A stretch of DNA of 64,000 bases from Singulisphaera sp045290345. GTDB taxonomy: Bacteria; Planctomycetota; Planctomycetia; Isosphaerales; Isosphaeraceae. The translations under genes were made by a program, and so were the position numbers. Below are positions 34,414-43,509 of this stretch, piece after piece (the stretch's first letter is position 1; every line of letters starts with the position of its first letter). The notes beneath the pieces were generated by a model, which was not told where the DNA came from, searched no databases, and saw only the letters and a list, made by a program, of their open reading frames with translations. The DNA is taken from positions 744,001-808,000 of the forward strand of contig NZ_CP155447.1 in NCBI RefSeq assembly GCF_045290345.1, read 5' to 3'.

Positions 34414-35895
34414 TCACCGCGGTTTCGATCGATTTCGAATGGGGCGGTAGAGCTTGGCGCTGGGGGCGAACTCGTCGGCGGGATCGCCGTATTGTCGGAT
34501 CAATTCGAGGTTTTCCGGCGGGACTCTCGACAACCCGAGCGCCGCGGGACCGACGAGCAGGTACTCGTAGTCGTCGGCGAGATACGGCAAGTACTTCGCA
34601 TCGACGACCGGCCGGCCCGCCAGGTAGAAATCGAGGATGAACTGGTCGTCGAGCGCGACCAGGGCAGCGGGGTCGAGGTCGTCCATCATCCGCGCCGCGA
34701 CTTTGTGAGCGTCGTAGGCCGGGTCGTCCCAATGCCGGACATGAGCGACGAGAGTCCTCAGCCCCGAGCCGGGGACGAGCGACGCAATGACCAGTCCGGT
34801 CATCGCCAGAGTGACCGCGGTCGGCCGGCCGGTCCATCGGGCTGCGCGGTCCGCGGCCCAGCCCGCCAATCCCGCCGCGGCAATGCAGGCGAATGCGATC
34901 GGGAACGCGAAATAGGCACGCAACGGATGCCGGCCCATGAGCAGAACCAGCAGCAGACTGCTCGCCGCCAGGTGATACCCGAGCGCCCGCTCCGGCCCCG
35001 GCCGCCGCGCCCGCGTTGCGACCCAGATTGCGCCCGCCCCGTAGAGGGCCGCCTGCACGGGAAGCGCCGTATCAAGGAACTGCCCCGCCTGAAAACCGAA
35101 GACGGCCAGGGGATCGGGCAGCGTCCGCGACAAGCCGGAACCGACCCGGCCCAAAACATTCGTTTGAAACTGGATCCAGAACAAGTTCGGATGCAGGACA
35201 ATCAGCGGCCCCCAGAGCGCAAGCCCCGCCAGGGCCGCGCCGCTGAACGTTCCCGCCGCCACCAGGCGTTGCCGCACGGTCCCGGGGCCAGTCAGGAGCA
35301 AGAGGCCAACCTGAATGCAGGGGACGATCCCGACCGGGTGACAGAGCATGCTCAAGCCCCCCGCAAACCCGGATGCGACCAGCCATCGGGTCCGCCTTTG
35401 GCCGTCGTCGCGAACCAGGCACCAGACGGCCAGCAACCCGAACGTCGTGGCGGCCATGTCAGGCCGAGCGGTCGTCGCCGGAAAATACGCGGCCCGGCCG
35501 AACAGATAGAGCAGAGCCCCCCAGAGCGCTCCGCTCGAACTCCCTAGCCAGCGACGGCCCAGGTCGTAAACCAGCCAGGTCGCAGCCAGCCCCTCCAGCG
35601 CCGAGGCCAGGCGCGCCTGGCCGAGTTCCTGGCCAAGGACCATGTGGACCAGGGCCTGAAGGTAAAAGCTCAAGGGGGGCAGCGTGTAGACGACCACATC
35701 CACGCCATAGACGAACAACGGATCACGTGACGGCACATACGGGACGCGGGGGACCCCATCGCGGAGAATCGTGATCCCGACGACGCCGTAGAATTCTTCA
35801 TCCATCCCCGCGGCCGTGCGGAACATCAACGGCAGATGCCAGGCGAGAAACAGGGCCCCCATCAGGACCAGCCAACCGCCGTCCCGCTTGCTCAT
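34414..35895 (-). CDS. GT39 (ArnT/PMT-like) membrane glycosyltransferase
   Basis: A 493-residue protein with many helices. MDEEFYGVVGITILRDG after the first helix carries the acidic residues typical of the first periplasmic loop of GT39/ArnT enzymes. PPLSFYLQALVHMVLGQ and RLASALEGLAATWLVYDLGRRWLG follow the family pattern. The C-terminal soluble part has ALVALDDQFILDFYLAGRPVVDAK. These enzymes transfer a sugar from a polyprenyl-phosphate carrier to lipid A or protein outside the membrane. It is 60 bp behind the aminotransferase gene, and downstream it meets the methyltransferase gene. Confidence 0.87.
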   Translation of the reverse strand: MSKRDGGWLVLMGALFLAWHLPLMFRTAAGMDEEFYGVVGITILRDGVPRVPYVPSRDPLFVYGVDVVVYTLPPLSFYLQALVHMVLGQELGQARLASALEGLAATWLVYDLGRRWLGSSSGALWGALLYLFGRAAYFPATTARPDMAATTFGLLAVWCLVRDDGQRRTRWLVASGFAGGLSMLCHPVGIVPCIQVGLLLLTGPGTVRQRLVAAGTFSGAALAGLALWGPLIVLHPNLFWIQFQTNVLGRVGSGLSRTLPDPLAVFGFQAGQFLDTALPVQAALYGAGAIWVATRARRPGPERALGYHLAASSLLLVLLMGRHPLRAYFAFPIAFACIAAAGLAGWAADRAARWTGRPTAVTLAMTGLVIASLVPGSGLRTLVAHVRHWDDPAYDAHKVAARMMDDLDPAALVALDDQFILDFYLAGRPVVDAKYLPYLADDYEYLLVGPAALGLSRVPPENLELIRQYGDPADEFAPSAKLYRPIRNRSKPR

Positions 35896-35955
35896 CGCAT
35901 CCCTTTCTCCCTCGGATCCAGCCCGCCTCGGCCTTTGCTCGCCAAATCCAGCGGC

Positions 35956-37173
35956 TCACAAGTCGACACAAGCGAGCGACAGCCCGCGTCGTTTCGAGGT
36001 TGGCGAGCGTTGAGCAAAGAAGCTGGCAACAAGGTCGATCACTCGGGACTGTTCGACCTCGGAGAGATCAAAGAATGTCGGGAGTCGTAAGAGTCGCGCG
36101 GCGAGATCCTCGGTCAGAGGAAGATCCCCCTCCCGATAGCCGAGCCGCCGCCCCATCGGCGAGGCGTGCAGCGGGACGAAGTGGAACGTGGCCATCACGC
36201 CGCGCTCCCTGAGGTACGCCATCAAAGCGTCGCGGATCGCCCCGCTCTCGAGCATGAGATAGACCGTGTGGAACGGACTGTCACACCCCTCGGGGATCGC
36301 GGGCAGGCGGAGCCGACCCGCCGCCTCCAAGTCGGAAAGCCCCTCGCGGTAGCGAATGTCGATCGCATGACGGCGGGCCTTGATCGCATCCATCGCCTCG
36401 AGCTGAGCGTAAAGGAAGGCGCAGACGATCTCGCTCGGGATGGCCGAAGATCCCACATCGACCCAGGTATATTTATCCACTTCGCCCCGGAAGAATTTGG
36501 CGCGGTTCGTCCCCTTATCGCGCAGAATCTCGGCTCGCTCGATCAACTCGGGGGCGTTGCAGCAAAGCGCTCCGCCTTCGCCACTGACAAGGTTCTTGGT
36601 CTCATGGAAGCTGTAGGCCCCAAGGTGCCCGATCGACCCAAGCGCGCGCCCTCGGTAGGTGGCGTCAACCGCCTGGGCGGCATCCTCGACCACCTTGAGC
36701 CCATGGGCGTTCGCCAGTTCCATGATCTGTCCCATCTCGCACGAAATCCCACCGTAGTGGACGGGGAAGATCGCCCGCGTCCGAGGGGTCAGTGCGGCCT
36801 CGATCCGCGACTCATCCAGGTTCAAGGTGTCGGCCCTGATCTCGACGAACACCGGCTTCGCCCCCAGCCGGACGACGGCGTTGGCCGTGGAAACGAACGT
36901 ATAGGAGGGAAGGATCACCTCGTCGCCCGGCCCCAGATCGCAGAGCATCGCCGCCAGTTCGAGCGCGGCGGTGCATGAGGGGGTCATCAAGACCTTGGCG
37001 ATCCCAAACTTTTGTTCCAGGAGCGCCGCACAACGCCGGGTGAACGGGCCGTCGCCGCGAATGCAGCCCGAGGTGATCGCCTGGCTGATATACGATAATT
37101 CCGCGCCGGCGAGATAAGGGCGATGCAGCGGAATCGGGGGAGTCCCGGTCGGGCTCGTACCGTCGGTGCGCAT
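35956..37173 (-). CDS. DegT/DnrJ sugar aminotransferase (WecE/RffA-like)
   Basis: A 405-residue PLP enzyme. The N-terminal IPLHRPYLAGAELSYISQAI and SGCIRGDGPFTRRC, then LTPSCTAALELAAMLCDLGPGDEVILPSYTF and HYGGISCEMGQI, are WecE-like. FHETKNLVSGEGGAL contains the PLP-Schiff-base Lys193. WecE makes dTDP-4-amino-4,6-dideoxygalactose from the 4-keto sugar; the same activity is likely but unproven here. ATG 37173 follows AAGGAG. It is the first gene of a two-gene operon with the GT39 gene. Confidence 0.9.
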   Translation of the reverse strand: MRTDGTSPTGTPPIPLHRPYLAGAELSYISQAITSGCIRGDGPFTRRCAALLEQKFGIAKVLMTPSCTAALELAAMLCDLGPGDEVILPSYTFVSTANAVVRLGAKPVFVEIRADTLNLDESRIEAALTPRTRAIFPVHYGGISCEMGQIMELANAHGLKVVEDAAQAVDATYRGRALGSIGHLGAYSFHETKNLVSGEGGALCCNAPELIERAEILRDKGTNRAKFFRGEVDKYTWVDVGSSAIPSEIVCAFLYAQLEAMDAIKARRHAIDIRYREGLSDLEAAGRLRLPAIPEGCDSPFHTVYLMLESGAIRDALMAYLRERGVMATFHFVPLHASPMGRRLGYREGDLPLTEDLAARLLRLPTFFDLSEVEQSRVIDLVASFFAQRSPTSKRRGLSLACVDL

Positions 37174-37842
37174 GCTCTCTCCTTGTCGCCTTGACCAGCG
37201 AGAATCACAAATACAACAGCCTATCCTCATCCGTCATCACGACGAAAGACGTCGGACATCTTTATCCGTAAGTAGCCGATCCACAACGAACGGCACGACG
37301 GCGAACGGATTCGTTCTGGAAGCGACGACAGATCGAGGGACGGACACGATCATTCCAGCGGATTGCTGACCCACTCGCCAACCGCGTCGAGACGCCTCCA
37401 CGGGGGAGTGGGCAAGCGTCTCCACATGCGACCGATGCATTCAATCCTAAAAATAACTGGAAATATTACGGTTTGCAAGGTCTCTCAAACGCAAGCACGT
37501 CGACCCCATTGCAAAAGGTCGTCTGAGAGTCCTCAAGGATCGGCAAAGTCGTCGAAACCTAATCTGCCTCCTCCGCACGACGAGGTCAAGGAGAAATATT
37601 CGCGTTTTTTATTTATTTCAGGACCAAGAGGAAACGAATATCGCCTACTTGTCGTTTTCCGCCGTTTTTGCATCCACGCACAGTCTTCCGCTCTCATGAA
37701 CTCTCCTGTGGAAACTCATGAGGCCTGATAAACCCAACAACCTCACGTTTCACTTATCCGTTTCTTTCCACGATCGTATCGTCGACGGAGGGCATCATCG
37801 ACTGACATCGCCATAGGATTGGGGCCAGGATAGAATGGATCC
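37174..37842. other. Intergenic region, no gene seen
   Basis: About 670 bp, with lower GC than the neighbouring genes. Frames at 37363-37728 and antisense are not recognisable. It should contain divergent promoters for the aminotransferase and DUF72 genes; none could be assigned clearly. Confidence 0.4.
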
Positions 37843-38817
37843 ATGGACACTCTCTTCCCTCTCTTCGATTCCGAGGAAGACCGGCCCCCCTTGGCGGCCC
37901 GGTTGACTCCGAAGCTACGTGCGCTGGCCGATCAGGGCGTCTTTTTCGGGACAAGTTCGTGGAAGTACCCGGGGTGGCTTGGATCGATCTATTCGAAGGA
38001 TCGCTATGAGACGCGCGGGACCTTTTCGAAGAAGAAATTCGAGGAGCATTGTTTAAGCGAGTACGCCGAGACGTTTACCACCGTCTGCGGCGACCTCACG
38101 TTCTACCAGTTCCCGTCGCCCCCTTTCTGGGCGAAGCTCTTCAACACCACTCCCCGCTCGTTCACGATGGCGTTCAAGGTCCCGGAGGACATTACGGTCG
38201 CTCGCTGGCCGTCGCATGCCCGGTACGGCACGAAGGCCGGCACCGACAACAACCATTTCCTGAACGCCGAGCTCTTGAAGACCCTCTTTCTCCGTCGGCT
38301 GATCCCTTATGCCGAGCGGGTCGCCACCCTGATCTTCGAGTTCGGAACCTTCCCCAAAAGCCAATTTCCGACCCCGGACGATTTCTACGGCCGGCTCGAC
38401 GGCTTCCTCGAAGCGCTGCCGGCTGGGTTTCGGTATGCCGTCGAGATCCGCAACCCGGAATACCTGAGCCCGGCTTACTTCAGCCTCCTGAAAGCCTACG
38501 GGGTGGCGCACGTCTTGAACGCCTGGACGCGCATGCCGCCACTGGAGGCTCAGGCGGAAATGCCGGGCGTCTTCGACGCCGACTTCACTGTGGTCAGGGC
38601 TTTGCTCACCAAGGGCCGTGGCTACGCGGATGCGGTCCAATCCTTCGAACCCTACGACCGCACCCAGGAGCCGAACCCAGCCGTTCGATCGGCCCTCGCC
38701 CAGGTGGCCAACCAGGCGAGAACGCGTAAGAAGCCGGCATTCCTCTTTGTGAACAACCGTCTGGAAGGGTTTAGCCCGGGGACGATCGAGGCGGTGGTCG
38801 AGCAACTCGGATTTTAA
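37843..38817 (+). CDS. DUF72 family protein (YecE-like TIM barrel)
   Basis: A 324-residue protein. FGTSSWKYPGWLGSIYSKDRY opens the DUF72 barrel, followed by FTTVCGDLTFYQFPSP, FTMAFKVPEDIT and YAVEIRNPEYLS. The protein ends with TRKKPAFLFVNNRLEGFSPGTIEAVVEQL. Function is unknown, although some relatives are linked to DNA repair. It stands alone, 144 bp before the LRR gene. Confidence 0.92.
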   Translation: MDTLFPLFDSEEDRPPLAARLTPKLRALADQGVFFGTSSWKYPGWLGSIYSKDRYETRGTFSKKKFEEHCLSEYAETFTTVCGDLTFYQFPSPPFWAKLFNTTPRSFTMAFKVPEDITVARWPSHARYGTKAGTDNNHFLNAELLKTLFLRRLIPYAERVATLIFEFGTFPKSQFPTPDDFYGRLDGFLEALPAGFRYAVEIRNPEYLSPAYFSLLKAYGVAHVLNAWTRMPPLEAQAEMPGVFDADFTVVRALLTKGRGYADAVQSFEPYDRTQEPNPAVRSALAQVANQARTRKKPAFLFVNNRLEGFSPGTIEAVVEQLGF

Positions 38818-38960
38818 CGGAGGCGTTGTCGCCATGTTGTCGGGGCGACAGTCTCCAAAATCCGCTCAATTCCCAGGCAACCCGACAAGACTCACAACTC
38901 CTCATCTTCCTGATATTTCACAAACACATAATTTAAACAAATTAATCCAAAGGCTCGAGC

Positions 38961-40613
38961 ATGAAGCGACCCCGCTCTCGGTTCACGCTCAGCCTGCGAG
39001 GATTGATCCTCACGGTTCTGATCTTCGGTGGCGTGTTGGGTTGGATGGCTCGCCGGGCTTCGATCCAGCGCAATTCCGTGACTGAGATCGAGCGGGCGGG
39101 CGGTGCTGTCGCGTTTGACTATGAGCTCGATGCCAAGGGAGAATTCCTCGCCAACGCCAAGCCTTGGGCGCCTGGTTGGCTCCGGCGGGCTTTCGGCGAC
39201 GAATTCTTCCGGGAGGTCGTTTGGATCTCGCTCCGCGACTACCACCTGATGGAGACCAGGCCGGGCGAACCGACCCTGGCCGCGATCGCGAACCTCGACC
39301 GGTTGGAGACCCTGGACATCAACATGCTGTCGATCAACGACGCCGGCCTGGCCCACCTCGCCGGAATGCCCAGGCTCAAGAAGTTGCAGTTGGATCTGGA
39401 CGCAACCACGGTTGACGGGCTCGTGAGCCTGACCAAGATGCCCGCGTTGGAAGACCTGACTCTGGATTTCTTCGACGGCAAGCTCACCCGCGCAACTTTG
39501 GCCCGGATCGCCGAACTGGACCGACTCAAGAGTCTGACTCTTGCGGGATCGGGGCTGAATGCCCCGGCAGACCTGACCCCATTGGCCGGGATGAAGCAGC
39601 TCGAATCGCTCAGTCTGACTTGCGGCTCGCCCATGGATGGCGCGGGCCTGATCCACCTGCGGGGACTGACGGGGCTTCGATCATTACATTTCCCCGAGTT
39701 CCTCCCGAGCGACTCCGATCTGGCCAATCTGGCCGGTCTGGCCAATCTCGAATTCTTAAATCTCGACTTTTCGAGAGTCACCGACGCTGGCCTGGTCCAC
39801 CTCTCGGGGCTGGCTGATCTTAAAAGCCTCGCGCTCCCCGATTCAAAACTCACCGACGCCGGCCTGGCTCCGCTCCAAGGGCTCAAGAAGCTCACCAATC
39901 TTGATCTTCGATCGTCGCGGGTGACCGACGCCGGCCTGAATCACCTCACCGGCCTGAGGTCGCTTACCAGGCTTTTGCTGGGCACATCCGGCTCGCTCTC
40001 CGAGGAGGCGATGGCACGTCTCGCGGATCTCACCCAACTCCAAGCGTTGGACCTCCACGGGCCGGGCGTCAACGACGCCGGCCTCGCTCACTTGAAGGGG
40101 CTGAAACAACTCGCCGTCCTTGGTCTCGACGGGTCGAGCCTGCGCGGAGCCGGCCTTGCACACCTGTCGAGTCTGCCTCGGCTTGGAGATCTTGGCCTGG
40201 CCTATTCCCAGGTCACCGACATCGGCCTGATGCACCTGACGGGGGTGGCCAACCTCCAATCTCTGAGATTGTCCCGGACGGCCGTCACCGATGCCGGGCT
40301 CGCTTCTCTTGTGGGAATGACCAAGCTCTCGTATCTGGACCTCGACGTGACCGCCATCACCGACGCTGGCCTGACAAGCCTCGCACAGATGCCAGCCCTG
40401 AGTTACCTCGACCTCGATGGGACGGCCGTCACCGACGTCGGCCTGGAAACACTCCGAAGCGCCCCCGCACTCGAGTCTCTCAGCGTCAGAGGGACCAGAA
40501 TCTCCCAGAAAGCCATCAAGGCCTTCCAAAGACTGAGGCCCAAGGTGAATGTCTATTCCGGGCCAATCCGACCCGCTGAGGCCCGTGATGAATTTTTCGG
40601 GCGCAAGCATTGA
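38961..40613 (+). CDS. Membrane-anchored leucine-rich-repeat protein
   Basis: A 550-residue protein. An N-terminal anchor LRGLILTVLIFGGVLGWMARR at about 14-34 is followed by a spacer with VAFDYELDAKGEF. From about residue 90 to 530 are roughly 18 LRR units of the type DAGLAHLxGLxxLxxLxLxxT, the bacterial LRR_RI form frequent in planctomycetes. The N-terminal half repeats are less regular. It is likely a periplasmic or surface protein-binding scaffold; the ligand is unknown. It is convergent with the Y-family polymerase gene, 64 bp between stops. Confidence 0.9.
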   Translation: MKRPRSRFTLSLRGLILTVLIFGGVLGWMARRASIQRNSVTEIERAGGAVAFDYELDAKGEFLANAKPWAPGWLRRAFGDEFFREVVWISLRDYHLMETRPGEPTLAAIANLDRLETLDINMLSINDAGLAHLAGMPRLKKLQLDLDATTVDGLVSLTKMPALEDLTLDFFDGKLTRATLARIAELDRLKSLTLAGSGLNAPADLTPLAGMKQLESLSLTCGSPMDGAGLIHLRGLTGLRSLHFPEFLPSDSDLANLAGLANLEFLNLDFSRVTDAGLVHLSGLADLKSLALPDSKLTDAGLAPLQGLKKLTNLDLRSSRVTDAGLNHLTGLRSLTRLLLGTSGSLSEEAMARLADLTQLQALDLHGPGVNDAGLAHLKGLKQLAVLGLDGSSLRGAGLAHLSSLPRLGDLGLAYSQVTDIGLMHLTGVANLQSLRLSRTAVTDAGLASLVGMTKLSYLDLDVTAITDAGLTSLAQMPALSYLDLDGTAVTDVGLETLRSAPALESLSVRGTRISQKAIKAFQRLRPKVNVYSGPIRPAEARDEFFGRKH

Positions 40614-40677
40614 TCGCTCAGTCTTTCCCCAGCGTTCTACACCTCTTCGCCTTCATTTCAAAGCCATACATAAATTT

Positions 40678-41901
40678 TCAAAAACACATTTTCCCCTTCA
40701 CGTCGCAAATATCCCAATCATTCGATGCATCGTTATAGATCTTGGCCAATGGCAGCGTGGCGGCGCTTCGGAGCGCGAACCGGCCGATCTTCTTGTTGAC
40801 CTCGTGCTTGAGGTGCGCGATCGTATCGGCCCGGCGACCGCCCGACTCGAAAAGGCCCAGCTGTGCGCTCACGCGAGGCGTCAGGCGGTCGGCAATCAGG
40901 TGCATTCGATTCGCCGGCACCCGCTTAATCCAGGCGCGACGAAGGCAGGGGCGGAGCACGTCGAGCAGCACGTCGAAACGGTCGCTGGGATATTCCAGGG
41001 AGGCCCGGCCTTCCCCCGCCTGACCGTCGCGATAGCCGACCCAGAGGGAAACGTGCTTGGTCAGGACTTGATGGTAGTGAAGTTCTTCGATCAAACGCTC
41101 CATGTTGCGGATCAGCCACGCATAAATCACCATCGGATCGTCGGTCGCCTCGCCGAAACTGCCCCCGCGCGACAAGGCCTTGTGGAGGGGGCGGGCCGGA
41201 TGGATGGGCACGACCGGATCCCCGTTGAGTTCCCACCAGAGCGCCTCGCCGGTGGCCGTCAGCAAGTCCCGGATCAGGCGGCGGTCGGCCTGGGCCAGGT
41301 CGAGGCAGGTCCGAATCCCCCAGGGTTGGAGCCGGCGCTCCCGACGTCCGGAGATCCCCGTGATCTCGACGACGGGGAGTCGGGCCAGGAGTTCGGTCTC
41401 CGCCTGGCGATCGAGGACCGCCTTGGCGCCGAACGGTTTGGCGGTGTCGCTGATCAGCTTGGCCAACGTTCGGGTGCGAGCGATGCCAACCGTCACCGGG
41501 ATCCGGATCTGCTCCATGATCCGATTTCGCACCACCTCGGCATAGCGCTGATAGTCCATCCCTGGGGGGGGGGTCGCCTCGAAAAAGAACTCATCGATGC
41601 TGTAATACTCCACCTTCGGCGAGAATTCACGGACCACGTCGAGCATCAAGCGGCTCAGGACCTCGTACCACCGAAAGTCGCGTTTCACGTACAGGCCGTC
41701 GGGGCATTTCGCCATCGCCTCCCAGATCGGAACACCGGTGGACACGCCGGCCGCCTTCATCTCATAGCTCTTGGCGATGACGCAGGCCCCCTGGTTGCCC
41801 AGCACTCCCACGGGCAAACCGTTCAGGTGCTCGTAGCGAACCCGCTCCGCCGAGACGTAGAAGCAATCAGCGTCGAGATGTGCGACCGGAGCTTGACCCA
41901 T
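40678..41901 (-). CDS. Y-family (UmuC/DinB-type) translesion DNA polymerase
   Basis: A 407-residue protein. The catalytic motifs are HLDADCFYVSAERV at about 8-21 and the palm motif YYSIDEFFFEAT near 100-111, supplying the acidic residues. VTVGIARTRTLAKLISDTAKP and TGISGRRERRLQPWGIRT form the thumb HhH. PLHKALSRGGSFGEATDD starts the little-finger region, and the length is that of UmuC-type polymerases without a C-terminal tail. ATG 41901 has no ribosome site; a -10 TATACT at 41914-41909 would place the transcript start within a few bases of the ATG, suggesting a leaderless message. It is divergent from an SRAP-like gene around a LexA-like palindrome. Confidence 0.92.
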   Translation of the reverse strand: MGQAPVAHLDADCFYVSAERVRYEHLNGLPVGVLGNQGACVIAKSYEMKAAGVSTGVPIWEAMAKCPDGLYVKRDFRWYEVLSRLMLDVVREFSPKVEYYSIDEFFFEATPPPGMDYQRYAEVVRNRIMEQIRIPVTVGIARTRTLAKLISDTAKPFGAKAVLDRQAETELLARLPVVEITGISGRRERRLQPWGIRTCLDLAQADRRLIRDLLTATGEALWWELNGDPVVPIHPARPLHKALSRGGSFGEATDDPMVIYAWLIRNMERLIEELHYHQVLTKHVSLWVGYRDGQAGEGRASLEYPSDRFDVLLDVLRPCLRRAWIKRVPANRMHLIADRLTPRVSAQLGLFESGGRRADTIAHLKHEVNKKIGRFALRSAATLPLAKIYNDASNDWDICDVKGKMCF

Positions 41902-41908
41902 GGTCGAA

Positions 41909-41938
41909 AGTATAGTATTGAACTGACGGACAGTTCAA
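41909..41938. promoter_or_regulatory. LexA-type palindrome and promoter of the Y-polymerase
   Basis: TTGAACTG-ACGGA-CAGTTCAA (41918-41938) is a perfect 8-bp inverted repeat with a 5-bp spacer. On the minus strand its left half gives a -35 (TTGAAC), followed 18 bp later by TATACT (41914-41909), so a bound repressor would cover the promoter. It is placed between a Y-family polymerase and an SRAP-like gene, both SOS-type functions. The exact regulator is inferred. Confidence 0.75.
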
Positions 41939-41961
41939 CTCAAGGACGAATCGATTTAACC

Positions 41962-42432
41962 GTGTGTCTCGGAATCGCCATCGCAGGGAGCGAATTGCCC
42001 ACGGAATTGATCGGGCGATACGGCCTGGACCGGCGCTTCTACTTGCGAGGCGAGCGGCCGGAGTATCGCTTTCTCTTTCGCGACCGCCGCCCCCGGCTCC
42101 CGGTCTGGCGCGACGGCCGGCTTCAGGTCGTGCGCTGGGGCAACAGCCGAGGGCAGAGCCGGTTCCTGCCGCGAACCGGCTGGACGTGGCGGGAAACGAT
42201 CGAGCAGGGGGGTTGGCGCGGCTCGGGAGCCATCTCCGTGGACATCCCCGCCTCGTTCGGCCTGGAACGCCGCGGCGTCTGGTACCTGATCGAGCAGGGG
42301 ATCCGCGGCCTCCTCGTGCCCGACGAACGGGGCTACGCGGTCGCCTACATGATCTGCCAGCCGTCGAGCCACTATTACCAGATCATGACCAGCGCACCCC
42401 GAATGCCCGTCTTCATCGACCAGCAAATCTAA
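41962..42432 (+). CDS. SRAP-like (SOS response-associated peptidase family) protein
   Basis: A 156-residue protein with GTG start, so it begins Met-Cys-Leu-Gly. SRAP proteins use Cys2, exposed after Met removal, to crosslink to abasic sites in DNA. The motif RWGNSRGQSRFLP resembles the RWGL segment of SRAP, and ITSAPRMPVFID-type (TSAPRMPVFID) matches the C-terminal HDRMPVIL pattern. GVWYLIEQGIRGLLVPDERG occupies the place of the FYEW catalytic region but is diverged. The protein is shorter than classic SRAP (about 220 residues). It is divergent from the translesion polymerase and shares the LexA-like palindrome. Confidence 0.7.
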   Translation: MCLGIAIAGSELPTELIGRYGLDRRFYLRGERPEYRFLFRDRRPRLPVWRDGRLQVVRWGNSRGQSRFLPRTGWTWRETIEQGGWRGSGAISVDIPASFGLERRGVWYLIEQGIRGLLVPDERGYAVAYMICQPSSHYYQIMTSAPRMPVFIDQQI

Positions 42433-42544
42433 GGTGGTGCATCCGGTGGTCGAGAACTTGCCAGACTCATAACTAAACATATAAAATCAAGACAATTACT
42501 CTATCCCTTGAATCCCAGCGGCAGCGGCATCGATAGGGCCGGAC

Positions 42545-43411
42545 TCACCAAATCCTGGCGCCCCTTTTTCCGTTGAGAGTTCCCCGCGTCACGAACCGAG
42601 TATCCGCGTAACCAGGCAAGAGTTTGAGGAGGTCGACGAACGAACCCGGCCGATTTCCAGGAGTGGACCTGAAAACAGGCTGGCGGTTGATGTAGAGTTC
42701 GGCGGCGGGGTATCCATCCCAGGCCCCGACGACTTCGTAGGTTGGCTCAGGGCCGGACGTATCGATCGTGATGCCGAAATCCCAGTCAATCGAGGGAGCG
42801 CCAATCACCAATCGGTTCCGCGGGCCTCCGGTTCGGGCCGTTCGGAGCCGGACATAGACCGTATGAGGGCCGAGGCGGACAGGATCGTCGATCAACATCC
42901 CATCGGCAACGGCCGCACTCTCCCCCTGTTTGAATTCACCGTCGCCCAGCACCCCGTCCCGATCCCGATCGTCGATCCGCCCATCGGCCAAAGCCTGGGA
43001 CGCGACAAACGACTCCGAGAGCCCCCCCAGGTTCTGCTTGGCCCCCTCAAGAAGGCCGTCCGGATCGTCATCTTCCTCGGGAATGATCGTCACGACCTGC
43101 CTGGCGCGATAGCAGGTCGAGTCGACATCAAACCCGCGATCATCACCGGCGAACGCAAGTCGCTTCGGAGGAACGAGACCGCAGAACGACTGGGGATGCA
43201 GACCCGGCCCCAACACATAGTTGCTCGGGATGAACGTCGAAAAGACGATGGTAAACGTCTCGACCGGCCGGGCATTCTGATTCCGGTCACGCGGAGCGGC
43301 CAAGGCCAAGACCGGCCGCGGCCCCTGATAAGCACGCGAGCAGCAGCCCGTCGAGGCGAGGGCCGCGCAAACGACCGCCAGGAGGGCGAGCGTGGCGCGG
43401 ACGCAAATCAT
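42545..43411 (-). CDS. Exported lipoprotein of unknown function, 288 aa
   Basis: The signal segment LALLAVVCAALASTGCC has a lipobox (ASTGC) at about 18-21. The body begins VETFTIVFSTFIPSNYVLGPGLHPQSFCG with LAFAGDDRGFDVDSTCYRARQ, which loosely recalls DUF3238 proteins. DGRIDDRDRDGVLGDGEF at about 155-172 looks like a calcium-binding EF-hand loop. ATG 43411 is chosen because GGAG precedes it; a GTG lies 15 bases upstream. It is flanked by the SRAP-like gene and by the small unknown protein on the same strand. The function is unknown. Confidence 0.75.
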   Translation of the reverse strand: MICVRATLALLAVVCAALASTGCCSRAYQGPRPVLALAAPRDRNQNARPVETFTIVFSTFIPSNYVLGPGLHPQSFCGLVPPKRLAFAGDDRGFDVDSTCYRARQVVTIIPEEDDDPDGLLEGAKQNLGGLSESFVASQALADGRIDDRDRDGVLGDGEFKQGESAAVADGMLIDDPVRLGPHTVYVRLRTARTGGPRNRLVIGAPSIDWDFGITIDTSGPEPTYEVVGAWDGYPAAELYINRQPVFRSTPGNRPGSFVDLLKLLPGYADTRFVTRGTLNGKRGARIW

Positions 43412-43509
43412 CTCACAGCGCTCCACAGCGGGGAATCAGAAGACGCGGAACGGGCCGAGGATAGTCCATCGCCAAATTCTCGGCAACCCGTGACGGTCGG
43501 GGTTGCCCC

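Noticed and set aside
40549..41960. Long upstream extension of the SRAP-like frame
   Set aside because: It runs antisense through the whole Y-family polymerase; the Met-Cys start at 41962 is the family-like N terminus.
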